Shown here: positions 1 through 22,632 of the stretch, in pieces
Layout of the letters: every line of letters starts with the position of its first letter
How positions within the stretch are numbered: the first letter of the stretch is position 1
NCBI GenBank assembly: GCA_916610825.1
Contig: OU744454.1
Coordinates: 15,632,336-15,696,335 of the forward strand
DNA: 64,000 nt
From: Haliclystus octoradiatus
Lineage: Eukaryota; Cnidaria; Staurozoa; Stauromedusae; Haliclystidae
Reading direction: 5' to 3'
The notes under the pieces: generated by a model
The model's input: the letters and a program-made list of their open reading frames with translations, nothing else
Told to the model about the DNA's origin: nothing
Databases searched by the model: none
Position numbers and translations under genes: made by a program

Positions 1-127
1 ACTCATTATATTTTAATATTTCAACAGCTATATATAGGTTACTAGACCGTATCACACTTATCTATATAAGGACGGACTATGACCATACTATGACTCAAAT
101 ACAAGCAGAGAATAAAAGTAAACAAAC

Positions 128-478
128 CGGGCGATCTTGAAATTTGTTAAACTCTTTTATGGTAACGGCATGTATAAGTTTTGGATCTGCAATAACCGTC
201 GATGATTGATAAAAGAAGTACATTGTAAAAATATCACCGTATTTCTTAACCAGCCTATCCAATGTTAAATGTAATTGGCCTTTGTCTTTCATCATTTCAT
301 GAGCTGTTCCAATCACAGGATAGCATGGCGGTCCTTTCAAACCTGTCTTTCGAAGTTCATTAACGGACGAAATCCAAGAATAGATACTATATATAAGAAT
401 TAAAGATATAGATATGCCAATGAAATGATGCTCAGCGATATATTTCAAATACGAAAATGCCACAAAAGTAGTTTCCAT
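128..478 (-). CDS. CYP3-like cytochrome P450, first exon of a truncated paralogue
   Basis: This is the N-terminal exon of a microsomal cytochrome P450, a haem monooxygenase anchored in the ER membrane. The ATG is at 478 and the exon runs about 117 codons to Asp-Arg-Pro, where a weak GTTTGT donor follows (127 downward). It has a hydrophobic anchor at roughly residues 17-35, then the proline-rich hinge (GPPCYPVIGTAHE) and the N-terminal beta-sheet region. It aligns almost codon for codon with exon 1 of the complete gene at 4267-8354, including the same exon end, so the two are tandem duplicates in the same orientation. The remaining exons would lie left of position 1, so integrity of the gene cannot be judged. 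CYP3-clan membership is inferred from the complete neighbour. Confidence 0.85.
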
Positions 479-534
479 GATTGCACGACTAAAATAATAA
501 TATTCAGCGAGCTCTTCGATTTGTCATACAATAA

Positions 535-3187
535 ATGACACCGAGGAGTGGAGTGCGACCAAATAATCAGAACGCGAACGAGGCACGAACTTGCCATAGT
601 TGCAATCATATGACAGCATTTACCCTACGGGCAGACTCAAATTTAGATTACCATATAACACTAGATTATCTTCTAGATATAAAACAGTATATTGAAATGG
701 ATGGCGATGCTGCCGGTGATCAGTTGACTTGTAATGCGTAGAAGGTCGTACAGGTAAGGGGGTTCCAAGGACAGTTTTAAAATATCAGGGAGGTTTTCTG
801 CGATCTGATTGGTCGAAAGAGCGACCATGAAATCCTAGGGTAAAACATGGCATGGCATTTTTGATCCAATATAAGTGCAATCATTATTGCAGGTGCATTA
901 TGCGCAGTTTCTGCAATGAGTTTGTTTGGTGGCTGACTTCACAATGCCCTTAGGGCTGTTTCTAGGCTGACCTGACAGCCAGCTATGAGAGGTAGGTTTG
1001 ATTCAGGATCTAGGCTTTATATACAGGCCCGGGGTTGATTTAATATAAAATATTATTTCAGTGATACCAAAAATGACCGCTATAACAAGTTGCCTTTATA
1101 TACAGGGTAGATTCAATAGAAAATACCATTTCAGACATTCCAACAGTGACCACTATAGATAGGTGACCGCTGTATGGAGGTGACAGGTTTGACTTCAGTC
1201 GCTATACTGCATTGGCAATATTACTGCATTTTCAGGTTATCAAACTTTGGAAATTACATTAATTTTCGTCAATTTTAGTCGACTGGAATTTCGATCGTAC
1301 AACTTAATTTTCTCTAGAAGCTGCAATATTTGGATCAGTTTTAAATTGACAACATAAATTGGGCTAACGTTTTATACAAGTACTGTAGCCATATGAAATT
1401 TCGATGTGATATGATTTACTAGCGGTGAATTTAATTTGTCATTTTTTGGTGTACGAATTTCTGTTTGTCATGAAATAATATTATCTACCGGAGCGAGATT
1501 CATTAAAAATATATTTGAAATTTCTTAGTTAATGCTTGCCGTCTCTCATGGGAGTCATAACAAAGTGACTCGAGTAAATTTCATTTTAAATGTTCTTAAT
1601 GTCAATAGCAGAGTTGTCTTTGTCTGAAATCCCAAAGGAGTATATAGACTTCGTAGGAGGGCGTTTCAGACAATTTTGCTAGAAATTACATTTTGCTTCC
1701 CATTTTCAGAAAGCAGTAATGGGCAACGGTCGCAACTACACGGTCTCAAGGTTGCTGTGGAGTTTTGAAAGGGATTTTGGAGAACGAAAAAGCAAAGGTA
1801 TTTATATTTTCAATTAAGGTAGTTGTATCTACATTGATGATAATTTATATACTCCCGCTGTTTCATTAATTAATTTTAGGCTTATGAATTGGAAGAGCGC
1901 CCAAAGAGCGCAAGTATTTTAAGATTTTCTTTCATTCTTTCGATAACGGTTTCATTTGATGTCATTATTTTTTACTGATAATAATGTTGAGATTCAAATC
2001 ACTAATTTCGTGCATTAACCATCACCTTCCAGGCTTTCCTCCGCATTTCACGTTCCGATTGAATAGAATCGAAACGGTAAGTTCATTTAATCATTAATTG
2101 TCGGAATTGCTTCTTTTAATTTATCGTTGCCTTGCTTGAATATCATTTATTCCCGATTTTTAAACTGTGTCTATTGCATGTTTTATTTTTAGTAAACCTA
2201 CTTGGCTAATTGCTCTTTCTGCTAAACTCTTATTCAAAGAGAATGCTTGTCAAATTCTGACATATGCGAGCGTAAAATTTGCGCCAGGAGGTGAAAAACA
2301 ATGCATAGAAATCATATCAAATCTACCCGAAATTCCAATTTCTCCAGTTTATGATTATTTCATTATATTAGAAAGATTTCCAAAGATAACCTAAAGAACG
2401 AAATCAAACCAGCGATGTTGAAATTTCCGAATAAGACATTTGCCGTTGTGTACACCAGACAGGTAAGTAGACTTTTACTATGTCTAAAAAATGATTTTCG
2501 TACCTCCATTTGATTCGAAATCCTTCGTTCCTTAGAAAACTATGAATTCTGATGTGTTGGATATCCTTGTGAGTACGATGGAAAAACAATTTTGTCATTT
2601 CAATTTTAAAATTAAGGTAAAATTGAAACTTCGTGAAATTTCTCTGATTAATAATTATTTTTGCAATTTCATACTGTATATTAATTTATTATTTGGCTTT
2701 TATATTCTTCAATATTACTGTAGTATGTAATTCGTTCTTCTTTCGACATAATCTTTTTCGCGTGGTTCAGTCACAGTCAACTTTGTGGATAATATTTCTT
2801 GCCAATGTTACTTGAAATAATTTGTGATCCAAGTGTACATATATATTTGTAGACTGTAATTCGATTATATAAGAATCGCATCTCACGCTCGACAGTGAGG
2901 AAAAAGCATCGCAAATGGCTTCTGAATTTTATGTAAGATATTTTTACAAGTGAACATATGCATTATATGCGGTGTCGGGTGCAGTGTGATGGTATAGCTT
3001 TTCCGAATATACTCGATTACTACAATGTAAATAGGTAGTCTGTAATTTAATTTTGATTTTTCTTTCTTCTACTTTTCAGGGATCTTCGCAACAACCTCAA
3101 CCAAACTCGCCTCAAATTCAACATAAAGCGAATGAACTGATGACTGACACAGACGTAGTCAACGCACACAGGATGATGCTGCAATAA
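535..3187 (+). CDS. Putative small multi-exon gene of unknown function
   Basis: I do not recognise this gene. A possible first exon (ATG 535 to about 733) is divergent from the P450 exon at 478. Downstream, several short stretches have good splice signals and continue one reading frame: about 1880-1909, about 2034-2076, a stretch ending at the GTAAGT donor at 2463, 2538-2614 and about 2899-2933. A last exon near 3080-3187 encodes a Gln/Pro-rich tail ending at TAA. AATAAA polyadenylation signals follow within 60 bp. The chain at the 5' end and between 2160 and 2400 is ambiguous: I could not find a unique phase-consistent path, and part of it may be degenerate. The predicted protein would be about 240 residues, with no membrane segment or motif that I can name. 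Confidence 0.35.
980..1195 (+). repeat. Dispersed 'GTGACC-ladder' repeat, copy a
   Basis: One of eight copies of an element of about 170 bp. It reads from an 'acagccagctatgagaggtag' start through a TTTATATACAGG block and a 'gattcaatagaaaatacc' core to two GTGACC(G/A)CT half-units, ending in CAGGTTTGACT. The other copies are near 23330, 25163, 31408, 39109, 41594, 50325 and 60409. The family is not identified. Confidence 0.75.
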
Positions 3188-3189
3188 TT

Positions 3190-4266
3190 ATATAGAAAAT
3201 AAAGATATGAATAATAAAAATAAATTCAAATTTTACTGTTGCTATACTTCCTTCATAAGAAGAAGTTCAGATAGCAGATAAAAATGTGATTTGTAAATAT
3301 AACAATATATAGTATATCGTAGCACTAGAATATATATAGACTCGTGTACATTATATTTTATAATTCATTTTATTAATAAGATTAACATAGTCATAAACTA
3401 TTATTGCAAAGCTGTATCATGAGGAAGATAATTATTACTAAAGAACACATGTCCAAGCATTACAACGAATTGTAGTAGTCATGTCTTTGACTGTCTTATT
3501 GGAGAGAAGCAAAGTAGTTACAATACTAGCACGTAAACGAGCCTATTGTTTCCAGATAGTAGGTCAAAGGTCAGATGTTGATTTTGGGTTGAAAATTAGT
3601 ATAGGGGTCAAAGGTCATGACGCGCGCGTCATATTTAACTGTCGCCGTGTATTTATTATCCAGAAATCTGGACCGAAATTTGCAAATATCACTGAAAATG
3701 ACAAAAATTTGGAAAAACAATTTATAGATTTTCATTATTTGGGTTGTATGGCACAAATTTACCATACTAAGCATGCGCAATGTAGTTTTGACGCGTAAAT
3801 TTGGATGCGTCACAAAATTTATTGGATTCTGTTAATTTTTGGGGCTTACATACTGAGCTAGTATGAACCTCACGACGCTCGCGTCTAACGATTTTCCTCA
3901 TTATCGACATTACCATTTCAAAGACAACTTTATAGCCGCTTTATTGCATCCGATCCAAAATCTTCCGTCTATGCAACAAGAAGATGATGAAAAAATCAAC
4001 GGTTTCCTAGCATCATAGAATAGACTCAAGGATACTTCGTATAACCAATGGTCAATAAGAAAATCGTAACAAATGCAATAGTTAAAACTTCGGGTAAAAC
4101 TTACACTTATTTTTTAAACTAGAAAATAATTTTCTTCCAAACATTTATCTATATATCAATTGTATTTTGATATCTTCATTTATTATCTTGATAGATGATA
4201 AGTTGTTAATAATCTCTTGTTCTTTTCCCCATCATCTTTTATCCCATCTTCCTTTTCTGATTTTTC
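3190..4266. other. Intergenic region, nothing recognised
   Basis: This stretch lies between the 3' end of the putative plus-strand gene and the stop codon of the minus-strand P450. It holds AT-rich sequence, a short CpG-bearing patch near 3619-3630, and open frames with no resemblance to a known protein. I see no RNA gene and no clear mobile element. Confidence 0.5.
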
Positions 4267-7200
4267 TTACCGCGAAACTACTCGAACATTCACAGGGGCT
4301 CCAACAGTCAGTATATTCTTCACGACAATTTTCATCGGAACACAAAGATCTTCTGCTGGTAGAATACGATATTTCCTTATTAGTTCACTCATTACATAAC
4401 GAATTTCCAGTTGGGCGAATCTCATTCCAATACAATTGCGAGGGCCAGAACCAAACGGTAGATAGACGGATTGGTTGATTGTATTTCCAGGCATAAATCT
4501 TTCAGGGTCAAATTCTAAAGGGTTTTTCCAATAACGTTCATCGCGGTGCAGACTATAAATTGGAATTATAACCCCAGTTCCTTTGTTGAAGTTTACACCT
4601 TCAATAACGCAATCTTCTTTGACGTTTCGGCCCGTCATAAAACCTGCGGATAGAATAAAATTTAGACATCAAGACACGAATCAAAAGGTTGTGATATCCA
4701 AAATGATTTAATTTACCATTGACATGGAGACTTCCCGATTAAATAAATTTATCAGAATCTTCTTGGTGATAAGTTTGGAACAAAATATCAACACAACTAA
4801 GTTTGCACAACGTTTCGACTGATTGACTTCAGCCATTCTCAAGTGAATGTTTCATTATTATAAATTAAGATATATATACACACAAAAAAGGTTTGCCCCT
4901 TGAGAGTAAAGTTACATCGATATATTTCTAATCCTTAGAGGAAAGGCTGTGTCATGAAATGCATGCAGTTATATTTGAAAACTTTGGCCTGGATGGAATT
5001 GCCTTGAACATTTAATATTGGTTTCAGTTCTTGAATTGCAATCATTTCATTCACGAATTTAGTTTTGCACTTTTTTATTAATTTAAAATATTTTCAAATT
5101 CATCAGTAGATATGCCGTGCTCTTTACGGACGTGTGTACCAAGGTTACCTTTGTGTTCATTTATGCGTTCATATAAGTGCCGGCATGTATAGCCGACATA
5201 GACTTTTAAAAATAGCATTATTATTTATTATTATTTTACAATTTAAACGGTAAAGTTCTTTCCTTGTTTCATCGCATGATTGTTGATCTTTAAACGGTAA
5301 AACTATACTAACATATTTGATATTATCGTCTGGTAAACTGGAAATTAAAATCATAATACTTAGCATTTTACTTAAAATAGAATTAAAAACAAGGTGCGGA
5401 TACTTAAGTTTACTAAAAATGTTAAAAAGTACTGTACATTCAATATTAAAATCAGCTTCAGAGGAACAACGACGATATGCTCTGTGAAGCATTGTCTTGA
5501 TTAAATAAAGACAGCAAACTATCGAGCTATACCATGATTACCATGGTTACAACATTATAAAGAAAAGTATTAACCATGATAATATCGTGACCGTGACTAA
5601 CCTGGTGGGTACAGACGTAGCACTTCCGATACGAGTGCATCTAAGAATGTCAGTTCTGACAATTGATCATATTCTACAGGGCCATCACCAAATACAGAAA
5701 TGATTTCTTCGTGGAGCCTTCCCTGTATGTCCTGATCAATGGCTAGGTGATAGCATAACATGCTTAATACGATGCTTGTTGTGTCGAAACCAGCGAACAA
5801 AAAAATGACAGCTTGACCAAGGACTTCGTTGTCTGTTAACGTGATCTTTTCACTGCCAGAGAGTTGTGTGTCAATTGTCATGCCAAGCATATCCTACATT
5901 TGATTAGAATAGAAATATACATGCAATTGACAAGACGAAATTATTTTGCAGAGCACAATACAGTATATCGATCGCTCCTTTTACATCAAATACGAGCTCC
6001 CCGAAATAAGGGTTTTGTAGCGTAGCTGTATGATTGTTTTTGCAAATCAGCTATCAACTGGTTTCATTTTATTCTCATGAAACAGGTATGCCAATTAAAC
6101 AATTATTGAATATTTCACTCTAACTTTTGATTCACATTAATATCTATATATTATTTTATTGTAAGGGTGAATTGTATGCATTTTGTTTTACGATGGTGTA
6201 AATGGCTATGAAGATACGCAGATCAAATGAAGATACACATATAATATCCGGGGGGAGGGTAACTCCAGCTCTTCAGGGACAGGGGGGTGCCACTTGGAAA
6301 AAAGGTGAAGTACCAAAAAGTTCCAAAAATTCTATTGATGCTACCCAAAAAAATTCCAAAAATTTAAAAATGCTACCCAAAAAGTTCCAGCTGGTTGATT
6401 GGTTATAAGTAAACAAAAATGGTGAATTTTTTCAAATATTCTCGAAAAAGTCAAACCCAAAAGTTCCAAAGTTTGAAATCTCATACCCAAAAAGTTTTTC
6501 CTCCACTGGAATATGGACCAAAAAAAAGTGGCACGTCCCCGTATAGCCGTCATATAGAAGTTACCCCCCCCCCCGGGTACATGTACAAGTAGTCACTTTT
6601 ACATTTTTTACTCTGTCTGAAGATCGCATAAAGCATGAAACTCTGAGTAACAGAAAACATGTGTAGTCATTGACTCTATTTGTTTATCTACAGTCCTGTC
6701 ATTTACTGACATTGAGTACTATAACATTGCAATTGGATCAGCACTCAAGCAATATTACTATGTACATGTATATAAATACCTTTTGTCTTTCGCCATCTTT
6801 CCATTTCCTTTGCCTTTCTTTAATTACTTTACCTGCAATTCCATTTAAACTACCCAGACCATTTCCATATTTGGTTGGCATCAGCCATTTTGTAATTTGT
6901 TTACCAATAAATGGAATTAATATTGTCATTCTCATCCATCGCTTTGGATTGGCTGCCTCTCTTGCACAACGTGATACTGTTCCGTTGGGTTCTAATTGAC
7001 AGTTTGAATCAATTCCAAAAGCTGCTTGAAGGATCACATCTAAGGTGACATTCTGTAGCATCCTATAATAATTAGAACATAAATATACAGTTTCAAAATC
7101 AATTTCCCAAACTTGCTATTTCTTTCAAAATAATCTAGCTCCTTCAAAAATCTTCCTGAGACTTTCGGAGATTGTAGCCACGTCAACACTGTCATGATTT

Positions 7201-8354
7201 CGTCAACACGCCATGCAAAAGGGGTCAGAGAAAAATGAAATGATAATATTCCTTGAAGCACAAACGGGTAATTTCCGATCAACCGATTTCAAAATTCTCT
7301 GATGATACCTAATTGGTATAATTGACTACAAATCTACATAGAGCTTTGTATAGATACAACAAGAAATGGAAAATTTATTGGCTTATTGCGAATAAGACAA
7401 AAATGTTTCCCATCATGTACAGTTTCAAAGTTGAATAGGCAGGCCTAACTTATTTTTATTTCTTACTGTATTTAAAAAGTATTAAAAGTAAGTCGTAGAT
7501 TTGTAGTTACTGATCGATTTTAAATCACGTTCGGACACGTAATATACTTGTTTGAAAGGGGTCACATTTTGGGTGAAAAAAACTGTCTAAATTTGGAATT
7601 CCTAGAATGACGTCATCACCTAGAATATTTCACATCAACAAAGTATATAGTACGTACCCGTAAAAATCCACAGTTTTATCTTTGTCAGCAAACTCTGATA
7701 ACTTTTGTACAAACGTTGCCGAAGTTTTGTTCATAATTGAAGTAACTTTCTTTAGCTTTCCAGACGTAAATGCTGGTGACAAAACTTTACGTACATTTTT
7801 CCATCTTTCACCTTTCAACGATGTCAACATACTTTTCATTGGTTCAGGTACTTCAATGCCCCCACTCTTAATTTAAATAAAGATGAAACAAAAACATTAA
7901 TATAAAATGATAAACCCGGTGAAATCAAATTGACGGAAAACTTGAATTGTTTAAACTAAAGCGGTGCACCCAAGGCTATTCAAGTATTCTTAATACTAAC
8001 CGGGCGATCTTGGAATTTGTTGTGCTCTTTAATATTCACGGCGTGAATAAGCTTTGGATCCGCTATTACAGTTGAAGGTTGGGAGAAGAAGTACATTGTG
8101 AAAACATCACCGTGTTTTTTGAGTAGTCTATCCAATGTTAAATGTAATTGTCCTTTGTCTTTTAAAATTTCATGAGCAGTTCCAATCACAGGATAGCATT
8201 GTGGCCCTTTCAAACCAGTCTTTCGAAGTTTATCAACAGACGAACGCCAAGAATAAATACTGTAGACGACAATTACTGAAATACAAATGCCGAGATAATG
8301 ATTTTCAGCAATATCTTTCAACCAAGGCAGCGCCGATAGAAAAGTAGCGTCCAT
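4267..8354 (-). CDS. CYP3-like cytochrome P450, complete 5-exon gene
   Basis: Microsomal monooxygenase that oxidises lipophilic substrates using electrons from NADPH-P450 reductase at the ER membrane. Exons: 8354-8001, 7866-7658, 7062-6780, 5893-5602 and 4643-4267. All have GT-AG borders and sum to 504 codons plus stop, the usual P450 length. Visible landmarks in order: N-terminal membrane anchor; C-helix segment GERWKNVRKVLSPAFTSGK; I-helix AGFDTTS (oxygen activation) in exon 4; K-helix ExxR (EVLR) before the exon 4/5 junction; PERF meander; and the haem-binding loop FGSGPRNCIG with the axial Cys in exon 5. The loop and the FTSGKLK segment are typical of the CYP3 clan. A near-identical first exon at 478-128 shows tandem duplication. 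The last intron holds a Penelope-like relic and the third intron a G-tract MITE. All catalytic motifs are intact. The subfamily is not assignable by eye. Confidence 0.93.
4780..5500 (-). mobile_element. Penelope-like retroelement 3' relic with GIY-YIG endonuclease domain
   Basis: Inside the last P450 intron. Read on the minus strand, 5492-5169 encodes the region before the endonuclease. After a frame change, about 5205-5085 encodes VYVGYTCRHLYERINEHKG, the GIY-YIG-type nuclease core of Penelope-like elements. A further in-frame segment (5070-4975) carries the conserved MIAIQELKPILNVQ-type C-terminus. Stops and frame changes mark it as dead. The 3' flank (4834-4811) carries a CTGAAG...CGAAACG motif. 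A second, more decayed copy lies at 21300-21780. Confidence 0.8.
6248..6577. mobile_element. Non-autonomous DNA element with G/C-tract termini
   Basis: About 330 bp in P450 intron 3. It begins with a G-run followed by GGGTAACTCC and ends with GTTACC followed by a C-run, so the ends are inverted. The interior repeats 'ctacccaaaaa(g)ttcc' blocks and contains 'gtggcacgtccccgtatag' near the right end. The same termini and interior occur in the larger copy at 55571-56348. There is no coding capacity, so this is a MITE-type element. Confidence 0.7.
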
Positions 8355-10036
8355 TCTGATGTCTTTCTGATGTACTTATAAACACAAAATACTTTCCTTG
8401 GCCAAACGTGATCCAGGGTCAATATAATAAAACAATAGGGCTAATCTGCTGACATAGCGCTTTTTATAACAAATTCCACGTTTATACCATCTACTTACAC
8501 CAAGCTGTAAATTCCAAAAATACATCACAAAACAATAGATATCGAATAGATTTATAGGCACTTGTTCTATTTTCTGCTGTTCTAAGCATTCAAAATACTG
8601 CGATAAACAATATCCAACTGTTTTCATGTACACGTTTCTGAAAGATAAGAATTGCATCATTACCTGGCATCAGTTGTAAATCTTTACCTGCAATAATTAA
8701 GTTCGCTGATAAATTTGAGCATGATTTGTGGGTAATAAAATGAATGGATATATAAAAGTGTTTTTAATCCTTACCGTGAAAACCATTCCTATAATTATAT
8801 TTAAATTACAGTATGTCAATCTTACTTATACCGTTTTTAGTTTATCGTTTTAGTAGTTTTATCTGGATAGAATTAAGCCTGCACACAGACCGAAATCTTT
8901 TATTGAGAATAGCTAGTAGCTATAGGATCACTAAATTGAAATAAAAGTTTTTGGTCTGCGCGTAGGATAAATAATTATATTTTAACCATATCTTACAGTT
9001 TACATTAATATGTTGATGTTATATAGGTACAATTTAAGTTTGTGGCATCAATATTTTGGATTCTTGTTATTATTTTAGATAATTTTAAATAAATTGCTTT
9101 TTGCTGTATAATTAGAAACAAGATCAAAAGTACTGAACTAGCAATGGGTAGCTTCTATTTTGACGGTAGATTCTATTTTGACTTTGGTCTTGAAATGACA
9201 GGATATAATCAAATATATAGGGAGGATATATCTCACCTTTGGGGACAGAAAGGATTTGAATATATATATCTCTTTTGAATATGTTATACTATAAGAACAG
9301 TAGGCCAAACTTTATTGTGGAAAATAATATCGTTCCTTTTTTGATTCAAAAAAAAATGGGACACGAGAATCTCCAAAACACCATGTTCAAGGTCAATTTT
9401 GACGAGAAAAAAATCACGCTATGCATAATTCAAAAGTAACATGTACGGCTAGAAAAAAAGTTGTATCCGAATCCGTTGTGTCCAAAGGGCGAAATATATA
9501 CACTTTAAACTTAATAATAATAATGAGAAGGCCAAAAAGACACATTATTTGGTTGTAACTCCAAGTTTCACGTTGTTAAACGATCATCAGACAACAAATA
9601 CACTTTATTCTAATTATATTCATTCCACTGTTCTTGAATTGACTGCAACTATAGTACCACCAAATCCAAATATACTCTTTTTGTACATCAAATAAATCCG
9701 TCCTTTGATAATTAAATGTGAATAATTATCAACAACTAAACTTCAAGATTAAACCAGCAAAATGTAATCAAATGGGAATATAATCGCATTGAAGTAAACC
9801 AATTGAATATGAGTATTGTGGACATTTCAATTTCAATGTAATTTTAATAGCAGAGTGAATAGTATACTAACTAAACAGTAAACAATCAATTAAAGACAAT
9901 TGTTTCAATTAAAAATAAAGTAATTAACTATTGTAACAAGCTATAAGATAAAGTAAATAATTATCACAACTAATTTACACATTCATTTAAATTATTTACA
10001 GGGAATTTACTATTTGGTCTGAATGAACTGCATCAG
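8355..10036. other. Intergenic region between P450 and CFAP91
   Basis: P450 5' flank followed by the CFAP91 3' flank, AT-rich. An open frame at 8660-8376 on the minus strand resembles nothing known. The only structured element I see is the CTGATGA...GAAAC repeat around 9500-9640. Confidence 0.5.
9500..9640 (-). repeat. Single copy of a CTGATGA-hairpin-GAAAC repeat family
   Basis: On the minus strand 9590-9565 reads CTGATGA, a CGTT/AACG stem with a four-base loop, then GAAAC. This is followed by 'ttacaaccaaataatgtgtctttt'. The same order of blocks (TGTCTGATGATCG, loop, CGTGAAACT, GTAAC, AATGTGTTTTCTTTG) occurs in both arms of the palindrome at 36066-36289, so this is a dispersed family and not chance. 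Confidence 0.55.
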
Positions 10037-20262
<10,226 letters not shown>

Positions 20263-20408
20263 CCCTACAATAATTTACTTCACTAAAACGATAATAAATA
20301 ACACAAAAAATCATTCACCAACATTCATGATGGCGGCCAAAGAGATGTTATGGATTGTTACCTTGACAGCAAGAAGCGTCATGACAACATTTGTCTCAAA
20401 GATTCATA
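20263..20408. promoter_or_regulatory. Bidirectional CFAP91/CFAP68 promoter with ATGGCGG and X-box-like sites
   Basis: Only about 146 bp separate the start codons of two divergent axonemal genes, so their promoters must overlap. The interval contains ATGGCGGCC at 20330-20338, a YY1-type element. It also contains GTTACC-TT-GACAGC at 20357-20370, an imperfect match to the RFX X-box (GTTGCC-spacer-GGCAAC) that drives ciliary genes. The sites are seen; their function is inferred. Confidence 0.55.
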
Positions 20409-22632
20409 ATGGCAGCTTTTTCTTCCACTTTCATTTTTCATCTAATAAAAGTCTGCATCGCATCGCATTCAAAAATGTGTGCGAAAAAGCTACCGTTTTG
20501 TGGATATCTAACAGCATCTGGACAAGGTGAAGTATGGGATCATACGGATGCTAAAAAGTTTGATCAATTCGGATGGAGATGTAAAACAAATGAAACAGCT
20601 TATTCGCATGAAACATTGATTGGAAACTGGAATGAAGAACGTTATGATGTAAACAACATGAATAAAATGAACCCAATTATATCTCAAGTAAGAATCAATC
20701 AGAGATTTGAAGTATCTGCGTTTTATGATAATAAAGCCGTTGAATCTCTTGGCCTCAAAGAGATGGCGACGTCCACAGGCAATTTCGAATAGATCGATAT
20801 ATAGGGAATAGATTTTGTAGCCTATCAAACTGAACAAATTTTAGTGGGTACGTTCGCGTTGATGTTGTTGGCAGGGGTTGCACCAGAATCCCCCCATCAG
20901 GGTGCTATTACAGAAATTGTTTGCAAAAAACATTCTCCTGATAGTGAATTAGTGATTAGTGGCGCAGTCAGTATTTTCTTTCCAGATGAGTGGATTGGAT
21001 TGCGACGTAGTCAGTCTCGACAGGGGATGTGACTCGCTGCCCTATGAGATTAATAATATGCTCAACACTCAACAATTTTGACAGTTGGGTGATTTGGTAT
21101 TTTCAATAATGCTGTGTGTAATTTTGAAAAGTTGAATGTGATTTTTCATTTGAAGCATGATCATTACTTTAACACAACATACGGTTTGACGTACAACAAA
21201 AATAAAGTTAACAGAACAGATCAAAGGATACGAATAACTTCAAGCAGCAATGGTATGTATGTTTTTAACTAACATCAGTTTATCAAAGCCTTTATTTTAT
21301 TTTAATACAGAATATCAGCACAACAAGTTTGACACAAAGTTTCAACACATTTTCTTGTGCCCTTCTTAATTGAATATTTAACTAATTATAAAATTACAAA
21401 TTTATAGTAAAAGTTGTTAGTCCCTTGTTGGAGTAGAAGAATGTACATGCGGTAGTAAATTAAATAAAATAATGAATATTGACGGAAATAAAATAGCAAC
21501 AGGTAAATTTTGAATATGGTACAATATATGTTAATGGGAAATCTGAAAAAACCATGAAAACTGTAGGCCTAACTATAGAATTATTTTACAATGAAAAATT
21601 GAAAATTCAGAGAAGATCTAGCTCCAATTGAATCGCCTTGGACATTTAATGTTGGTTTGAGCTCAAAAATGTCCCATATTTCATGAACTAAAAAGTCAAA
21701 TTTGTTTTTTTAAGTTTTCTTATAATTGAAAATTTTTTGTTCTTTATTTTATTGATGACTTATTGCACAGTTAGGTAAGAGCAATAGCTTCGTGGCGCAA
21801 TTGAGTCACTACAAGACAAAACTTGGAGACAAAACCCAAAGACAAAAATCATCCACCACAGCAACTCATGATTTTTTGATGCCTCTTAAATTTCCTTTTC
21901 TCGTGATATGCCTTTTCATGAACCATAATAATTATATGCACTAGCCACACAGTCTAATCTTACTAACCCCTCCGAAAATCAATTCAGGAGTTCACAAACA
22001 GTTCATGAACATTTAATTGCTCCAATATAATGGTCCCAATTTTCATCAACTGTTCATAAAAAGTTCATGAACCTTCAAGGACAGTTCATGAAAGATTGAG
22101 TGGCCATTTAACGTTCATGAACTGTTTATGAACTTCTGAGTCGTTTTTCGGAGGGGAACTTATCCGGTGCGTGGATAAATGGGAAACTCTAACACAAATT
22201 CATATTATTGAGAGTTCAATAACGATTTATAAGTTTACTGAATAATCATGAATATTGAAGATATTCAAGAAAATTGACAGTTGATTACCTAATCAGAAAC
22301 AGTTCATGAATATTAAATGGCTGCCGCTTTGCATTCACGTTTTCAATAATAATTCATGCATAAAATCTTAACAAAATGTGTGAAAATGGGTTTATTTAAC
22401 ATAAATTTAACATAAATTAATTACCGCACATTTCATATGAGGTACTGACTTCATTTTAAATCCCCTAACAGGATTACGTAAAGAACCGCAAGCATTCCCA
22501 CGCCATCAACCAGAATTAGATCCAGGATTATGTCAGGCAAAATATACTTCATTTGAAACAACATCAATGGCAGCATATAAAAATTGTTATCAACAAATAA
22601 AAGAAAGCGGAGGTCAAAAAAATGATAAATAA
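20409..22632 (+). CDS. CFAP68: CFAP68 (C11orf1-like), ciliary microtubule inner protein
   Basis: Small axonemal protein, known in vertebrates as a microtubule inner protein of the doublet lumen. Exons: 20409-20687, 21156-21252 and 22472-22632; phases agree and give 178 aa, slightly longer than the human protein of about 150 aa. Conserved blocks: CGYLTASGQGEVW and FGWRCKTNE followed by LIGNWNEERYDVNN in exon 1, HYFNTTYGLTYN in exon 2 and FPRHQPELDPG in exon 3, the last matching the family's PGHQPELDP block. I chose the ATG at 20409 (MAAF...) because it resembles the human start; an in-frame ATG at 20391 would add six residues. The gene is head to head with CFAP91. Its 3' end faces the beta-galactosidase-like gene 320 bp away. 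Confidence 0.9.
21300..21780 (-). mobile_element. Decayed second copy of the Penelope-like element
   Basis: Lies in CFAP68 intron 2. 'attgaatcgccttggacatttaatgttggttt' and the flanking sequence match 4990-5070 of the element in the P450 intron, in the same orientation. The 21307-21350 segment matches its 3' flank (about 4780-4850). No intact coding frame remains. Confidence 0.65.

Noticed and set aside
3481-3813. Overlapping open frames on both strands
   Set aside because: Neither resembles a known protein and there is no splice or promoter context.
8376-8660. 94-codon minus-strand open frame upstream of the P450
   Set aside because: No similarity to any family, no splice support, composition like the surrounding AT-rich sequence.
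20844-21032. 62-codon plus-strand open frame after CFAP68 exon 1
   Set aside because: It is inside CFAP68 intron 1 and does not connect in phase with flanking exons.
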